64,000 bases of DNA, from assembly GCA_938048735.1 (NCBI GenBank), contig CALIUM010000015.1, positions 52,599-116,598 on the forward strand, read 5' to 3'. Source of the DNA: an uncultured archaeon (GTDB taxonomy: Archaea; Thermoproteota; Bathyarchaeia; TCS64). The position numbers and the translations under genes are program-made. This document shows, piece after piece, positions 24,093-32,942 of the stretch; the stretch's first letter is position 1, and each line of letters begins with the position of its first letter. The notes under the pieces are model-generated. The model had not been told where the DNA came from. It searched no databases and was given only the letters and a program-made list of their open reading frames with translations.

Positions 24093-24605
24093 GTGTTCGC
24101 AGGTAGTGTTTCTCTTGCCCCATATGTGGCGACCCCAGTGAATGTTGTGAGGGAGATGCTCAGGATAGCGGATGTGAAGCCGGGGGAGGCCGTCTACGAC
24201 CTAGGGTGCGGGGATGGAAGGATAGCCATCACGGCGGCCCTTGAGTTCGGCGCCAGGGGGGTTGGCGTGGACATCAATCAGAACCTTGTCAGGGAGGCCC
24301 GTAAGAGAGTGGAGGAACTCCACCTAGGCGATAGGGTGAAGATCATCCACGGCAACCTCTTGGAGATAGACCTCAGCCAGGCTGATGTTGTGACCATGTA
24401 TCTGACCACCTCCGCGAATGAGAAGGTGAGGCCAAAGCTGGAGCAGGAGCTTAAACCTGGGGCCAGGGTCGTCACCCACGACTTCATGATCCCGAAATGG
24501 GAGGTTACCAACAGCATGAAGGTTCAGGGAGAGTATAGAACCCATTTAATATACCTCTACATCTGGCAGCCGAAGGAGGGAGTTAGACACCCTGCCAAGC
24601 GGTGA
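24093..24605 (+). CDS. aKMT-like protein-lysine methyltransferase
   Basis: 170 residues, class I SAM methyltransferase without extra domains. Motif I VYDLGCGDGRIAITAA, acidic loop GVGVDINQNLV, motif IV TMYLTTSANEKVRPKLEQELKPG and the start APYVATPVNVVREML closely follow the Sulfolobus aKMT protein, a broad-specificity enzyme that methylates lysines of many archaeal proteins including chromatin proteins. GTG start with GGGGGAG 9 nt upstream. Divergent from the tbp operon; a TATA-like CTTTTTATCC lies near 24042-24052. Confidence 0.85.
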   Translation: MFAGSVSLAPYVATPVNVVREMLRIADVKPGEAVYDLGCGDGRIAITAALEFGARGVGVDINQNLVREARKRVEELHLGDRVKIIHGNLLEIDLSQADVVTMYLTTSANEKVRPKLEQELKPGARVVTHDFMIPKWEVTNSMKVQGEYRTHLIYLYIWQPKEGVRHPAKR

Positions 24606-24793
24606 ATATTACGGCTACTCTACCGATTTCCCATCTCAGCTTTAAGAAGTTTCATGATCACTTCTTGTATAGGTGCTTATTTAGGCGACATATTTTTGAT
24701 TAATTTTCAGTACACATTTTTCTATGTATATTTAATCTTATTCTTTTTAGGAAAAATCTTACTAGGATCTTGAAATATTTGATTTGAGTTGAG

Positions 24794-25729
24794 TTGAGTG
24801 AAAGGGTAAAAAGGGCTTTGGAAAGGATCGGTATTCCAGGTAGAGATTTGTATGATCTTCCAACATCTAAGAAAACATTCCCAGATGGATGCAACTATAG
24901 GATAGAGATCTCGGGGGTTGAGAGGCCAGAGGTATTGGAAGCCTTAGTTGATGAGAGGGACAGGAGGGATGTGCCCGTCCATAGGCTCATTAGCATGTGT
25001 ATGGGGGCCACCCTCCTCGACGATAGGGAGATTGTAAGGTTCGCCGAACTCGCAAGGGATGCGAGGATGGAGGTGATAGTCGTGCCAGGCCCCAGGCCCT
25101 CCTGGGATATAGGAAGGCAGGTCTGGACAGAGGAGGGGAAGAGGAGTGGATTCAGGCACAGGAGTTGTGACCAGCTCAACTACTTCATCTCCGATATGAT
25201 GAGATGCTATGAGCTCGGGATCAGGGGCGTCATGGTCACCAATGAGGGGCTTCTATGGGCCATCACCGAGCTCAAGAAGATCGGGGAGCTTCCAAGAGAC
25301 ATCAAGGTGAAGCTCTCTGTCTGGGCTGGCTGTGCGAATCCAGCAGGGGCAAAGCTGATAGAAAGCCTGGGGACCGATACCTTCAACCCCGTTGGCGACC
25401 TGACGCTCCCCATGTTAGCATCGATAAGAAGTGTGGTGAATATACCCATGGATGTCTACATCTACTTCTTCGAGTCATTCGGGGGGAGCAATAGGTTCTG
25501 GGAGACCCCTGAGATAGCTAGGATAGCCTCCCCATGCTACTTCAAACTTGAGCCTGAGACCTCCTCGGGGGAGGCATACAAGCCCTGGACCGACCCCAAG
25601 AAGCTGGCCTTCCTGGCGAGGGAGAAGGTGAAATACGCCGAGATAATCATGAGCTTGATCGATGAGCATTACCCAGAGGCTAAAATCTCGGAGCAGGGCG
25701 CAGGCGACCTGGCCATACCAAAGCCTTAA
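24794..25729 (+). CDS. TIM-barrel protein, possibly peptidase U32-like
   Basis: 311 residues from a TTG. The sequence has the repeated strand/helix rhythm of a (beta/alpha)8 barrel: PVHRLISMCMGATLL, MEVIVVPGPRPSWDIG, GIRGVMVTNEGLLWAI, IKVKLSVWAGCANPAGAKLIESLGTDTFNPVG. The family appears in databases under loose names such as peptidase-like; I recall U32-like relatives, but no catalytic residues can be pointed out. It stands alone after a 188-nt AT-rich gap. Conserved acidic and aromatic residues at strand ends (FESFGG) suggest an enzyme. Confidence 0.6.
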   Translation: MSERVKRALERIGIPGRDLYDLPTSKKTFPDGCNYRIEISGVERPEVLEALVDERDRRDVPVHRLISMCMGATLLDDREIVRFAELARDARMEVIVVPGPRPSWDIGRQVWTEEGKRSGFRHRSCDQLNYFISDMMRCYELGIRGVMVTNEGLLWAITELKKIGELPRDIKVKLSVWAGCANPAGAKLIESLGTDTFNPVGDLTLPMLASIRSVVNIPMDVYIYFFESFGGSNRFWETPEIARIASPCYFKLEPETSSGEAYKPWTDPKKLAFLAREKVKYAEIIMSLIDEHYPEAKISEQGAGDLAIPKP

Positions 25730-25884
25730 AACGGTATATCTCATCACCCCTTTTTATTCCCCTAACTCATTGAGCCTCTTTGAGCTTTTAAGATTCAGAA
25801 CCATATTTGAATTAGAAATAACAATTTTATAGTGGAAAATTATATAATATTTGATTAATAGTATCTATGTTCACTGGAGACTGT

Positions 25885-26583
25885 TTAAGGGTCAGCTCTT
25901 GAGAGCTCTTCTATTACCTCTGGAAGCTGGCATATACTTCTAATCGTGGGTCCGGACCAATCTTGGGTTCTTCCCTCCTTATCTACTAGGACCGCCTTTA
26001 TCCCAGTTCTCTGGGCTCCCTGGAGGTCTGTCTCAGGCTCGTCTCCGACATGGACTGCCTCTTTGGCCTCCACCCCAAGCCTCCCTAATACATGCTGGAA
26101 TATCTTGGGGTTGGGCTTCCTAATCCCAAGGTCCCTCGAGCAGACCACGAGGTCGAAGTACCTGTTCAGCCCTGTCTGGTTTAGGAAGACCCTGGGATTA
26201 TCGCTCATGGTGTTTGAGATCACCGCAAGCCTGTATCTCCTGAATAGGGACTCTAGGGTTCTCTCCACGCATGGGTAGAGCTCAGTCTTAAAGTGCCTCC
26301 TGAAGAGCCCGTGGATCCCCTCCAGTATCTCTGGGCTTTCCGGGATACCAAGCCTGGATAGGGCATGGGCGTAGACCTCCTCAAGGGTCAGCTCCTCCTC
26401 CCTGCTCCTAACCCTCTCAAGAAACCTTAGGGCCGCTGATATGGCTCCTTTAAGCTCGTTTAGGTCAACCTTGAAGCCTAGGCCCCTTAGATACTCGTGG
26501 ATGGATGAGTGATACTCGTCCCAGTTGATCGAGCCTTCGGCGAGGGTCCCCCCGAAGTCTAGGATTATCAGTCTGATCACCAT
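25885..26583 (-). CDS. HAD-superfamily hydrolase with altered first motif
   Basis: 232 residues. Motif I is LDFGGTLAEG, motif II VISNTMSD, motif III the Lys in IRKPNPKIF, motif IV HVGDEPETDLQGA, and a four-helix cap lies between motifs I and II. In phosphatases motif I is D-x-D; here the second Asp is Gly, so the general acid/base may be missing. It could be a dehalogenase-type or weak phosphatase. Alone, with intergenic space on both sides. Confidence 0.8.
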   Translation of the reverse strand: MVIRLIILDFGGTLAEGSINWDEYHSSIHEYLRGLGFKVDLNELKGAISAALRFLERVRSREEELTLEEVYAHALSRLGIPESPEILEGIHGLFRRHFKTELYPCVERTLESLFRRYRLAVISNTMSDNPRVFLNQTGLNRYFDLVVCSRDLGIRKPNPKIFQHVLGRLGVEAKEAVHVGDEPETDLQGAQRTGIKAVLVDKEGRTQDWSGPTIRSICQLPEVIEELSRADP

Positions 26584-26804
26584 CCAATCCTCCTCTATAC
26601 AGAAGGGTTTCTGGATGCCTCTTAATACCTGCTCCCCTTAAACATTCATAATTTAATGGAAAATTTTCATGCATTGTTTGGTTTGTGGGTGTTCACCCCT
26701 TTACAGTTCATGAAAATGGTTATCGGCCGTGGTAATTCAGGCCGTCTCCAGCTAGACCTTGAGAGTTTGATTTAAGCATGAGTGGCCCTTTTATATCGAT
26801 CTAG

Positions 26805-27224
26805 TTGGCTTCTGGGGGCTCCTACTGCTTATGCCTAAGGGTAGACAGGGATCTTTGCCTCAGGGTTGGGTCTCTAGGTGTTTTACTACTCCCTGCTGGG
26901 AGGTATATCTATGTGGGCTCGGCCTTGAGGGGTCTAGAGGGGAGGATGAGGAGGCATATGGACCTAAATCTGGGCCGCAGGTCGAAGATCTTCTGGCATA
27001 TAGATCATCTATTGGTGGAGCCGGGTGTGGAGATAGAGGCGATCTTCATTAAGCCTTCAGATAGGAGGATTGAATGCAAGGTGGCAAGCTCGATCTCGAG
27101 GGTAGGCCGCGCCGTAGAGGGGTTTGGATGCAGTGATTGCAGATGCCGAAGCCACCTGTTCCAGGTGGATGATTTCAGATTCCTGTCTGGGTTGGGGTTC
27201 GAGCCTTGGTTCGATGGAAGATAA
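26805..27224 (+). CDS. GIY-YIG-like protein (DUF123 family)
   Basis: 139 residues from a TTG. LLLPAGRYIYVGSALRGLEGRMRRHM and FWHIDHLLVEPGVEIEAIF are the marks of DUF123, a GIY-YIG-like domain found alone or fused to endonuclease III in archaea. A Cys-rich segment FGCSDCRCRSHLF follows. DUF123 may bind or nick DNA, but activity has not been shown to my knowledge. It overlaps the start of the next gene on the same strand. Confidence 0.8.
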   Translation: MASGGSYCLCLRVDRDLCLRVGSLGVLLLPAGRYIYVGSALRGLEGRMRRHMDLNLGRRSKIFWHIDHLLVEPGVEIEAIFIKPSDRRIECKVASSISRVGRAVEGFGCSDCRCRSHLFQVDDFRFLSGLGFEPWFDGR

Positions 27225-27930
27225 ACATCTGGAGATGGGTGAAAGCATTATTTTATCTTGGGTGGGAATAGAGTTCGATTGGGAGATTAAGCCCTTGGTG
27301 AGCGACTTCGCTAGGGATGTGGACGATGCTGTGAAGAGGATGATGGTTGACCTTCAGCCCGATGAGGGGGAGAAGCTCCTACGCTTAAGGGACCAGCTGC
27401 TCAGGCTTCACAGCCTGAACATGGTTAAGATAAACCACTCCATAATGGAGCTCGTGTGCGCCAAGCATCTCATCCAGAGGGGGTTCGATGTGGAGATCGA
27501 GCACCTCCTCAACGGCGTCTCCTGCGATATATATGCGGCTAAGGGGTATGGAACTCATATTGTTGAGGTCGAGACTGGGTTTGTCCCCCCTGAGAACGCC
27601 CTGGATCCTACCACCTACCTGAGGGCCAGGATAGCCAGCAAGATAACACGTTACAGCAGATACTCGGATAAGTTCAGCCTAGGGGCTCCCAAATACTATG
27701 TTATGCAGATCCCCCACATCTTCTCTAGGCCGCCTAGGATGAGGGGTGAGGAGGAGATAGCCGAGGTGAAGAGGCTCTGCGACCTCTACTACAGGAACCC
27801 CCCTGTGACCCTTGAAGAGGTGAGGAACGCCAGGATTCACTCCCTTTACATCATAGATGTGGACTCCCTTACGGTCAGTGAGAGGGGTCTTGAGGACTAT
27901 CTTGAGAGGGCTGCCCTTTGGAGCGTATGA
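27214..27930 (+). CDS. Predicted PD-(D/E)XK-type nuclease-like protein
   Basis: Start placed at ATG 27214; ATG 27235 has a GGAG directly before it and is also possible. About 238 residues. A helical N-terminal half leads to MELVCAKHLIQRGFDVEIEHLLNG and CDIYAAKGYGTHIVEVETG, where an Asp followed by E-x-E on adjacent strands resembles the restriction-endonuclease-fold active site. The E-x-K Lys is not present. It overlaps the DUF123 gene by about 11 nt, so the two may act together on DNA. Convergent with the R15P isomerase gene. Confidence 0.6.
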   Translation: MEDKHLEMGESIILSWVGIEFDWEIKPLVSDFARDVDDAVKRMMVDLQPDEGEKLLRLRDQLLRLHSLNMVKINHSIMELVCAKHLIQRGFDVEIEHLLNGVSCDIYAAKGYGTHIVEVETGFVPPENALDPTTYLRARIASKITRYSRYSDKFSLGAPKYYVMQIPHIFSRPPRMRGEEEIAEVKRLCDLYYRNPPVTLEEVRNARIHSLYIIDVDSLTVSERGLEDYLERAALWSV

Positions 27931-27953
27931 GGGGGCTGGGTTGGTGAATAGCC

Positions 27954-28889
27954 TCAAACTTGAACCCCTTTGAGGATCCATGGGTAGCGCCTAAGAACAG
28001 CCTCCAGGATTACGTGGGGAGAGATCACCCCCTCCTCGCAGATAAGGCCGTGTATGTAGTCTCTTCTCGTCACGTCGAAGGCCGGATTCCTTATCATGAG
28101 CCCCTCAGGCGGGTCGGCCCAAACCTCTTGGGGGGATCTCTCCTCTACGGCCTCATAATCGCCGTGTATGGTCTGGGGATCGAATTTCAGGAGTTCGGAG
28201 GCCACATAGAATGGGACCCGAGCCTCTTGGGCTGCTAGGGCTATGAGGCTGGTTCCCACCTTGTTTATGACGTTCCCCTCGGAGGTTATCGCGTCAGCCC
28301 CAACCAGCACTTTGCTGATCCCCCTCATGAAGGACCTCACCGCGGAGTCTACGATCATCGTGGCCCTTATCCCGGCCTCTGAGAGCTCCCTGGCGGTCCT
28401 CCTCCCCTGGTAGAGGGGGCGTGTCTCAGTTAAAACAACCTTGAAGTCTGTTCCCCTCTCCTTCGCATTTTTCAGGATCACCATCACGGTGGAGCTGTGG
28501 CAGTGGGTGAGGATGACATCCCCATTCAATATCCTCCTAGAACCGACCTCAGCTATCCTCCTCCTCGCCTCCCTAAAGGTCTCAAGCAGCTCCTGGGAGG
28601 CTTTTCTGACGAGGGCTTTCAGCTCCTCAACATCTTCCCATTCAGCCTCCTCAGCCTTCAACTTCAAGAACCTTACTGCATTCCTCATGAAGGGCTCCGT
28701 CTCCCTCGCAGAGAAGAGTATCCTACTCGCCTCATCCAGCTCCTGAAGGGCTGAGGCCCTATCTCGGGCCATAGACATCTCGAGTTGCTCGACTATAGCC
28801 CTCAATGCCGTCAGGGCTACGCCTGTAGCCCCCTGAACCTCCAGCCTCCTGATCCTCTCAACCGCCTCGATCACCTTCTCCAATCTCAC
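27954..28889 (-). CDS. Ribose-1,5-bisphosphate isomerase (eIF2B alpha-like family)
   Basis: Converts ribose-1,5-bisphosphate to ribulose-1,5-bisphosphate, the step feeding form III RuBisCO in archaeal AMP recycling. 311 residues. N-terminal LEVQGATGVALTALRAI, catalytic Cys in THCHSSTVM, substrate loop ETRPLYQGRRTARELSEAG, catalytic Asp in VGADAITSEGNVINKVG. These distinguish it from the closely related translation factor and methylthioribose-1-P isomerase. GTG start with a TATA-like ATTTTATAAAC about 30 nt upstream. RuBisCO and AMP phosphorylase are not in this window. Confidence 0.9.
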   Translation of the reverse strand: MRLEKVIEAVERIRRLEVQGATGVALTALRAIVEQLEMSMARDRASALQELDEASRILFSARETEPFMRNAVRFLKLKAEEAEWEDVEELKALVRKASQELLETFREARRRIAEVGSRRILNGDVILTHCHSSTVMVILKNAKERGTDFKVVLTETRPLYQGRRTARELSEAGIRATMIVDSAVRSFMRGISKVLVGADAITSEGNVINKVGTSLIALAAQEARVPFYVASELLKFDPQTIHGDYEAVEERSPQEVWADPPEGLMIRNPAFDVTRRDYIHGLICEEGVISPHVILEAVLRRYPWILKGVQV

Positions 28890-29333
28890 ATCATAAAGGT
28901 CATCGTACTAACCGTTTATAAAATGCCCCGGAGATGCGCCTGGGAAATTATTCCCTCCTAATTCTGAACCTGCATCACGAACATCTCCAACCTCGAGCCC
29001 CATAATCATGAAACATTTCAAATTTAATAGAATCATCTATTACTATAATTGGTGAGAGATATTTAGAGTGTGAGATACTCGAATTATGGGATTAACACGG
29101 CAAAGGGGAGGCTTCTCCCATCATATTTCATGGTTATTAGAAGATGAGCTCCTATAGTGCCTTCCATTCTGGGAAATGGTCCAGCATAATTACAGGTCGG
29201 AAATTTAGATCTATTTATGTGAATTGATGAAAAGTAAATTTAGATCTGTTTAAGAGATCTAGAAAGTTAGGATCCTTAAATGAAGGAAGAGGCAAAGGCA
29301 CCCGTTAGGGTTGAAAGATCTCTGGGTGGAGGG
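28890..29333. other. AT-rich intergenic region without a recognised gene
   Basis: About 440 nt between the R15P isomerase start and the purH stop. The left end holds the isomerase promoter (ATTTTATAAAC on the minus strand near 28914-28924). The right end holds a pair of near-identical direct repeats described separately. No ORF above 40 codons and no tRNA-like structure was seen. Confidence 0.6.
29200..29252. repeat. Pair of 18-bp near-identical direct repeats
   Basis: GAAATTTAGATCTATTTA at 29200-29217 and TAAATTTAGATCTGTTTA at 29235-29252 share 16 of 18 positions and are spaced 35 nt apart. Each includes the palindrome AGATCT. They could be operator sites or remnants of a mobile sequence. 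No neighbouring gene starts here. Confidence 0.55.
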
Positions 29334-30407
29334 TTAGAAGTGCCTGAAGCACCTCTCATCGGTGAAGGCCATGGCTATCCCATGCTCTTCACAGGCTTTA
29401 ATGACGTCCTCGTCCCTTATGGAGCCTCCTGGCTGGATGCAGGCGGTGATGCCATGTTTGGCCATGAGCTCAACAGAGTCTGGGAATGGGAAGAATCCAT
29501 CGGATGCTAGTACGGCCCCCTTCAGCTCTTCTCCGTGGCCTCTCTGGGTGGCTTTCTCTAGGGCTAGCCTCACAGCTGTCACTCTGTCCTGCTGCCCCAC
29601 GCCGATGCCTAGAGTGGTTCTCTCCCTGGATACGACAACCCCGTTTGACCTCACATTCATGCATATATACCAGGAGAAGATGAGGTCGTCGAGTTCCCTC
29701 TCGGTGGGGGTTCTGGTGGTCACTATCCTGAGGTCTTCCGGTCCCCTAATCCTTGTCAGGAGTGGGATTGAGAGTATGATCGAGCCGTCCAATAGGATGG
29801 AGATGGTATATGGCCTGGGTGGATCCCCTATGAACTTGCTCAGAGAGCCCAAATTCCCAATTTGCATGATCCTCAAGTCCCTCTTCCTTGAGAGGGTTCT
29901 TATGGCCCCCTCCTCGAAGGAGGGGGCCGCCACCACCTCCACGAAGGTCGAGGCGATCTCCTCGCCTGTCTCCTCATCCAAGGTCGAGTTGAAGACGACG
30001 ACGCCCCCGTAGGCCGCCAGGCTGTCGCAGTCCCTGGCCCTTATGTAAATATCCTTAAGTTTTTCACCTCCACCCCTGGAGGCTGCTACGCCTGAGGGGT
30101 TCAGGTGCTTCATGACAGCGCAGGCTGGCTCATCAAAGTACTTGAGGATGTTGATTGCGCTGTTCACGTCCTCTATGTTGGTCTGGCTGAGGCCGCCTTT
30201 ACTCCCCTTTATCAGCTTTAGGTTTCCAATAACCATCTCCCCCCTCAACGGCCTGTAGAGGGCTGCTGGTTGATGGGGGTTCTCCCCATACCTGAGGCTC
30301 ATCGCCTTCTCGTAGACTATCTCCTCCTCTCCTAAGAGGATGCTAAGCCTATTGGGGAAGCTCTCCTCGGTTGGGGTCCTATACCTCCTCCTCATCTCCT
30401 CCCCCAA
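29334..30407 (-). CDS. purH: AICAR formyltransferase part of PurH, encoded as a separate ORF
   Basis: 357 residues matching the C-terminal formyltransferase domain of bifunctional PurH: SLRYGENPHQPAALYR, KGGLSQTNIEDVN, CAVMKHLNPSGVAA with the catalytic Lys-His pair, AYGGVVVFN, LKGAVLASDGFFPFPDSVE and the C-terminal MAFTDERCFRHF. It uses a TTG start 4 nt after the stop of the IMP-cyclohydrolase ORF. Removing one G from the G5 run just before that stop would fuse both ORFs into one 556-residue PurH. It transfers formyl from 10-formyl-THF to AICAR in the penultimate IMP step. Confidence 0.9.
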   Translation of the reverse strand: MGEEMRRRYRTPTEESFPNRLSILLGEEEIVYEKAMSLRYGENPHQPAALYRPLRGEMVIGNLKLIKGSKGGLSQTNIEDVNSAINILKYFDEPACAVMKHLNPSGVAASRGGGEKLKDIYIRARDCDSLAAYGGVVVFNSTLDEETGEEIASTFVEVVAAPSFEEGAIRTLSRKRDLRIMQIGNLGSLSKFIGDPPRPYTISILLDGSIILSIPLLTRIRGPEDLRIVTTRTPTERELDDLIFSWYICMNVRSNGVVVSRERTTLGIGVGQQDRVTAVRLALEKATQRGHGEELKGAVLASDGFFPFPDSVELMAKHGITACIQPGGSIRDEDVIKACEEHGIAMAFTDERCFRHF

Positions 30408-30411
30408 GCCT

Positions 30412-31005
30412 TCACCCCCTCCCGGTAAGGTATCTATATATGGCCGCGTCGTAGTCTGAGGTCCTCTTGAAGGCCTCTGCTGCGAGCCTTCTCCTAAACT
30501 CTTGGGGGAGATCCCCGTTATGCCTCTTCAGCCCCTCTGCGACCTCCTCATACTGGGAAGGATCGACCACGATTATGACCCTTCCATGGAGGAGGGCGGC
30601 CTTCGCGGCGGCCCTTATTAGGGCTGGACCTCCCACATCTATGCCCATCGCCGCCTCCCTCATCCCCCCACTCGCGACATACTCCTCGAAGGGGTATAGG
30701 TTGACGACGACCAGGTCTATTGGCTCGATCCCATGCACCTCCATATAGGCCCTGTGGGCCTTGTTATCAATGTTAAGGAGTATGCCCCCATGTATCTTTG
30801 GGTGAAGGGTCTTCAGCAATCCATCCGGGGCCTCCGGAAAGTTGGTGTACTCTGAGACCTCCAACACCCTTGGATATCCCAAGCTCGTTAACCAGGCGGC
30901 GGTTCCGGAGGAGGCGATCACCTCAACCTCTAGTGATGACAATACCTCGACCAGTCTTTCGAGCCCCTTTTTATCGAAGACGCTTATCAGGGCTCTCCTG
31001 ATCAA
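30412..31005 (-). CDS. purH: IMP cyclohydrolase (MGS-like) part of PurH, encoded as a separate ORF
   Basis: 197 residues matching the N-terminal IMP cyclohydrolase domain: RALISVFDKKGLERL, SSGTAAWL, LKTLHPKIHGGIL, VVNLYPFEE, IDVGGPALIRAAAK. It closes FAICAR to IMP. It ends YRYLTGRG* at a frame break against the following formyltransferase ORF. Separate IMP cyclohydrolase and formyltransferase genes are known in some archaea, but the break here sits in a poly-G run like others in this window, so a single bifunctional gene is equally likely. Confidence 0.9.
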   Translation of the reverse strand: MIRRALISVFDKKGLERLVEVLSSLEVEVIASSGTAAWLTSLGYPRVLEVSEYTNFPEAPDGLLKTLHPKIHGGILLNIDNKAHRAYMEVHGIEPIDLVVVNLYPFEEYVASGGMREAAMGIDVGGPALIRAAAKAALLHGRVIIVVDPSQYEEVAEGLKRHNGDLPQEFRRRLAAEAFKRTSDYDAAIYRYLTGRG

Positions 31006-31157
31006 CCCTCACCAACCCGATGATGATCTGGGAACCCGGATTTATATGAATGAGGACCTTGAGGATAAGGGTCTGGGGATAAACATTCATTCAACTTTTA
31101 ACTGACATCTCTGCACAACTTAGAGGCCAGCCATCTATCAGCTCTAGTCGAATTTAA

Positions 31158-31283
31158 ATGGGTGTCTTATTCTCCAGTTTGGCGGCTTCAAAACCTGGGG
31201 AGGCCATCCTATGGGCCTTGGCCGCATTATGGGCCTTCATTTGGGATTTGATGTTGTGGGATCTGTGCTGGGGCTGGGGTTAG
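31158..31283 (+). CDS. Possible 41-residue Trp-rich membrane peptide, convergent with guaB
   Basis: An ATG-initiated ORF too short for the ORF track. The product contains six tryptophans in one hydrophobic stretch (ILWALAALWAFIWDLMLW). Its stop overlaps the guaB stop by 4 nt. No Shine-Dalgarno precedes the ATG, and only the hydrophobic pattern supports it. It may be chance. Confidence 0.2.
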   Translation: MGVLFSSLAASKPGEAILWALAALWAFIWDLMLWDLCWGWG

Positions 31284-32731
31284 GGTGATCTTCCCGATCC
31301 CGGTAGGAGGATGTCATGGGGCTTCAGCTCGTCCGCACCCCTCTCTGTGACGAGGGCCAACCTTGCCTTCTCCCACATCTGGGTTATGTTCTCAGCCCCC
31401 ACGTAGCCCATAGCTGCCTGGAGGCCTCCCACGAACTCTGAGACTATGTCGGCGACTGTCCCCCTGTATGGTACCCACCCCTCCACCCCCTCATCTATGG
31501 TCTTAGAGGGCTGGGAGTACCTGTCTAGGGCGTATCGCTTCCTCTTTGCAGCGGCGCTCCCCATCCCATAGTACTCCTTGTAGTATCTCCCCTCCAGGGC
31601 GACTAGGCGCCCTGGGCTCTCCCTGCACCCGGCGAAGACGTTGCCCATCATGGTGGATGATGCCCCCATCGCCAGGGCGACTGCCACATCCCCTGGGTTC
31701 CTTATCCCTCCATCGGCTATTATAGGGATGTCCGCTCCATAATCCCTCACGGCGTCTGCCGCTTGGGATACGGCGAATAGGGTTGGGGATCCAGCCCTTG
31801 TCACCACGCTCGTCGTGCAGATGGAGCCGCTCCCTATCCCAACCCTTAGGCCACCTATCCCGTCCAGCTTGGTTATGCAGTCCTCGGCAGCCTCGTATGT
31901 GCCTATGTTCCCCACAACCACCTCTGCGGAGACCTCCTTCAACAGCCTCTTCGCCGCCTCGAAGCAGTTTCTATTGTGGAAGTGGGCGACATCGGTGACG
32001 AGGACGTCCACGTATTTGTCTAGGGCCTTGGCCCTCGGGAGGTCGAAGGGGGATATGGCGGCCGCGCAGATGAGCCTACCCTCCTCGTCCCTGATCGCGT
32101 TGGGGTAGGTGCCCTTCAGGGTTATGTCCCTCATGGTTATGAGGCCTCTTACCCTCCCCTCCCCGTCGACTATTGGGAGCTTCTCTATCCTCTCCCTGTG
32201 GAGGATCCTCTTGGCCTCCTCTAGGGTTATGTCCTCTCCCGCTGTTATCACGTTCCTGGTCATCACGTCTCTCACCCTTAGGGATGGATCGGCCAGGCGG
32301 ACATCTCTTGCCGTGACGATGCCTATGAGCCTCTCATCATCCTCGACCACGGGGAATCCGTGGATGTTGTGGGCCTCCATCAGCCTTAGAAGCTCCTCTA
32401 CGGTTATATCTGGGCCCACGGTAACCACATCCCTTATGATGAGGGCTTCGGCCCTCTTAACCCTCCTAGCCATCTCCACCTCCGCCTCTATTGAGCAGTT
32501 CCTGTGGAGGACTCCGAGGCCCCCCTGCCTGGCCAGGGCTATGGCCATGTCGCTCTCGGTGACCGTGTCCATGGGGGAGGAGATGAATGGGACGTTGAGC
32601 CTCACCTTCCTGGTCGCCCTGCTCCTGACATCAACCTCTGAGGGCTCCACGGAGGTGAACCCTGGAAGCAGAAGGACATCGTTGAAGGTCAGAGCCTGAA
32701 CGGCTTTAAATAGCTTATCCCGAAAACCCAT
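31280..32731 (-). CDS. guaB: Inosine-5'-monophosphate dehydrogenase
   Basis: Oxidises IMP to XMP with NAD+, the committed step to GMP. 483 residues. N-terminal FNDVLLLPG, two CBS domains (about 95-205), then the catalytic barrel with the loop Cys in GIGSGSICTTSVV, DGGIRNPGDVAVALAMGA, MMGNVFAG and YYGMGSAAAKRKR flap. ATG with GGTGG just upstream. Purine genes purH and guaB lie in the same direction but about 270 nt apart. Confidence 0.96.
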   Translation of the reverse strand: MGFRDKLFKAVQALTFNDVLLLPGFTSVEPSEVDVRSRATRKVRLNVPFISSPMDTVTESDMAIALARQGGLGVLHRNCSIEAEVEMARRVKRAEALIIRDVVTVGPDITVEELLRLMEAHNIHGFPVVEDDERLIGIVTARDVRLADPSLRVRDVMTRNVITAGEDITLEEAKRILHRERIEKLPIVDGEGRVRGLITMRDITLKGTYPNAIRDEEGRLICAAAISPFDLPRAKALDKYVDVLVTDVAHFHNRNCFEAAKRLLKEVSAEVVVGNIGTYEAAEDCITKLDGIGGLRVGIGSGSICTTSVVTRAGSPTLFAVSQAADAVRDYGADIPIIADGGIRNPGDVAVALAMGASSTMMGNVFAGCRESPGRLVALEGRYYKEYYGMGSAAAKRKRYALDRYSQPSKTIDEGVEGWVPYRGTVADIVSEFVGGLQAAMGYVGAENITQMWEKARLALVTERGADELKPHDILLPGSGRSP

Positions 32732-32890
32732 CCGACCACCGGTGTTTTAACTCACGATGATAACTTGAGCTTATTAACGTTTTACTTTTAGCTTGATCCA
32801 TGTGGAGGCCAGGTCCCAGAGGGGTGAAAGCCGGAGGTTATCAGGGAGCAGAGCGTTCGAGGGGTGGCGGCCTCTGAAGGGATAGGGGAT

Positions 32891-32913
32891 ATATATAACC
32901 TTGGTTTTATATC
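32891..32913 (+). promoter_or_regulatory. TATA-like elements upstream of the Lrp/AsnC-type gene
   Basis: ATATATAACC at 32891-32900 and TTTTATATC at about 32905-32913 precede the gene. The second gives a transcription start near 32935-32940, just before the TTG at 32943. Confidence 0.35.
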
Positions 32914-32942
32914 TGGTCAAGTATGATCGGTGGGTGGGGGTC

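Noticed and set aside
32109-32699. 196-residue plus-strand ORF opposite guaB
   Set aside because: Complement of the CBS/IMPDH coding region; no family features.
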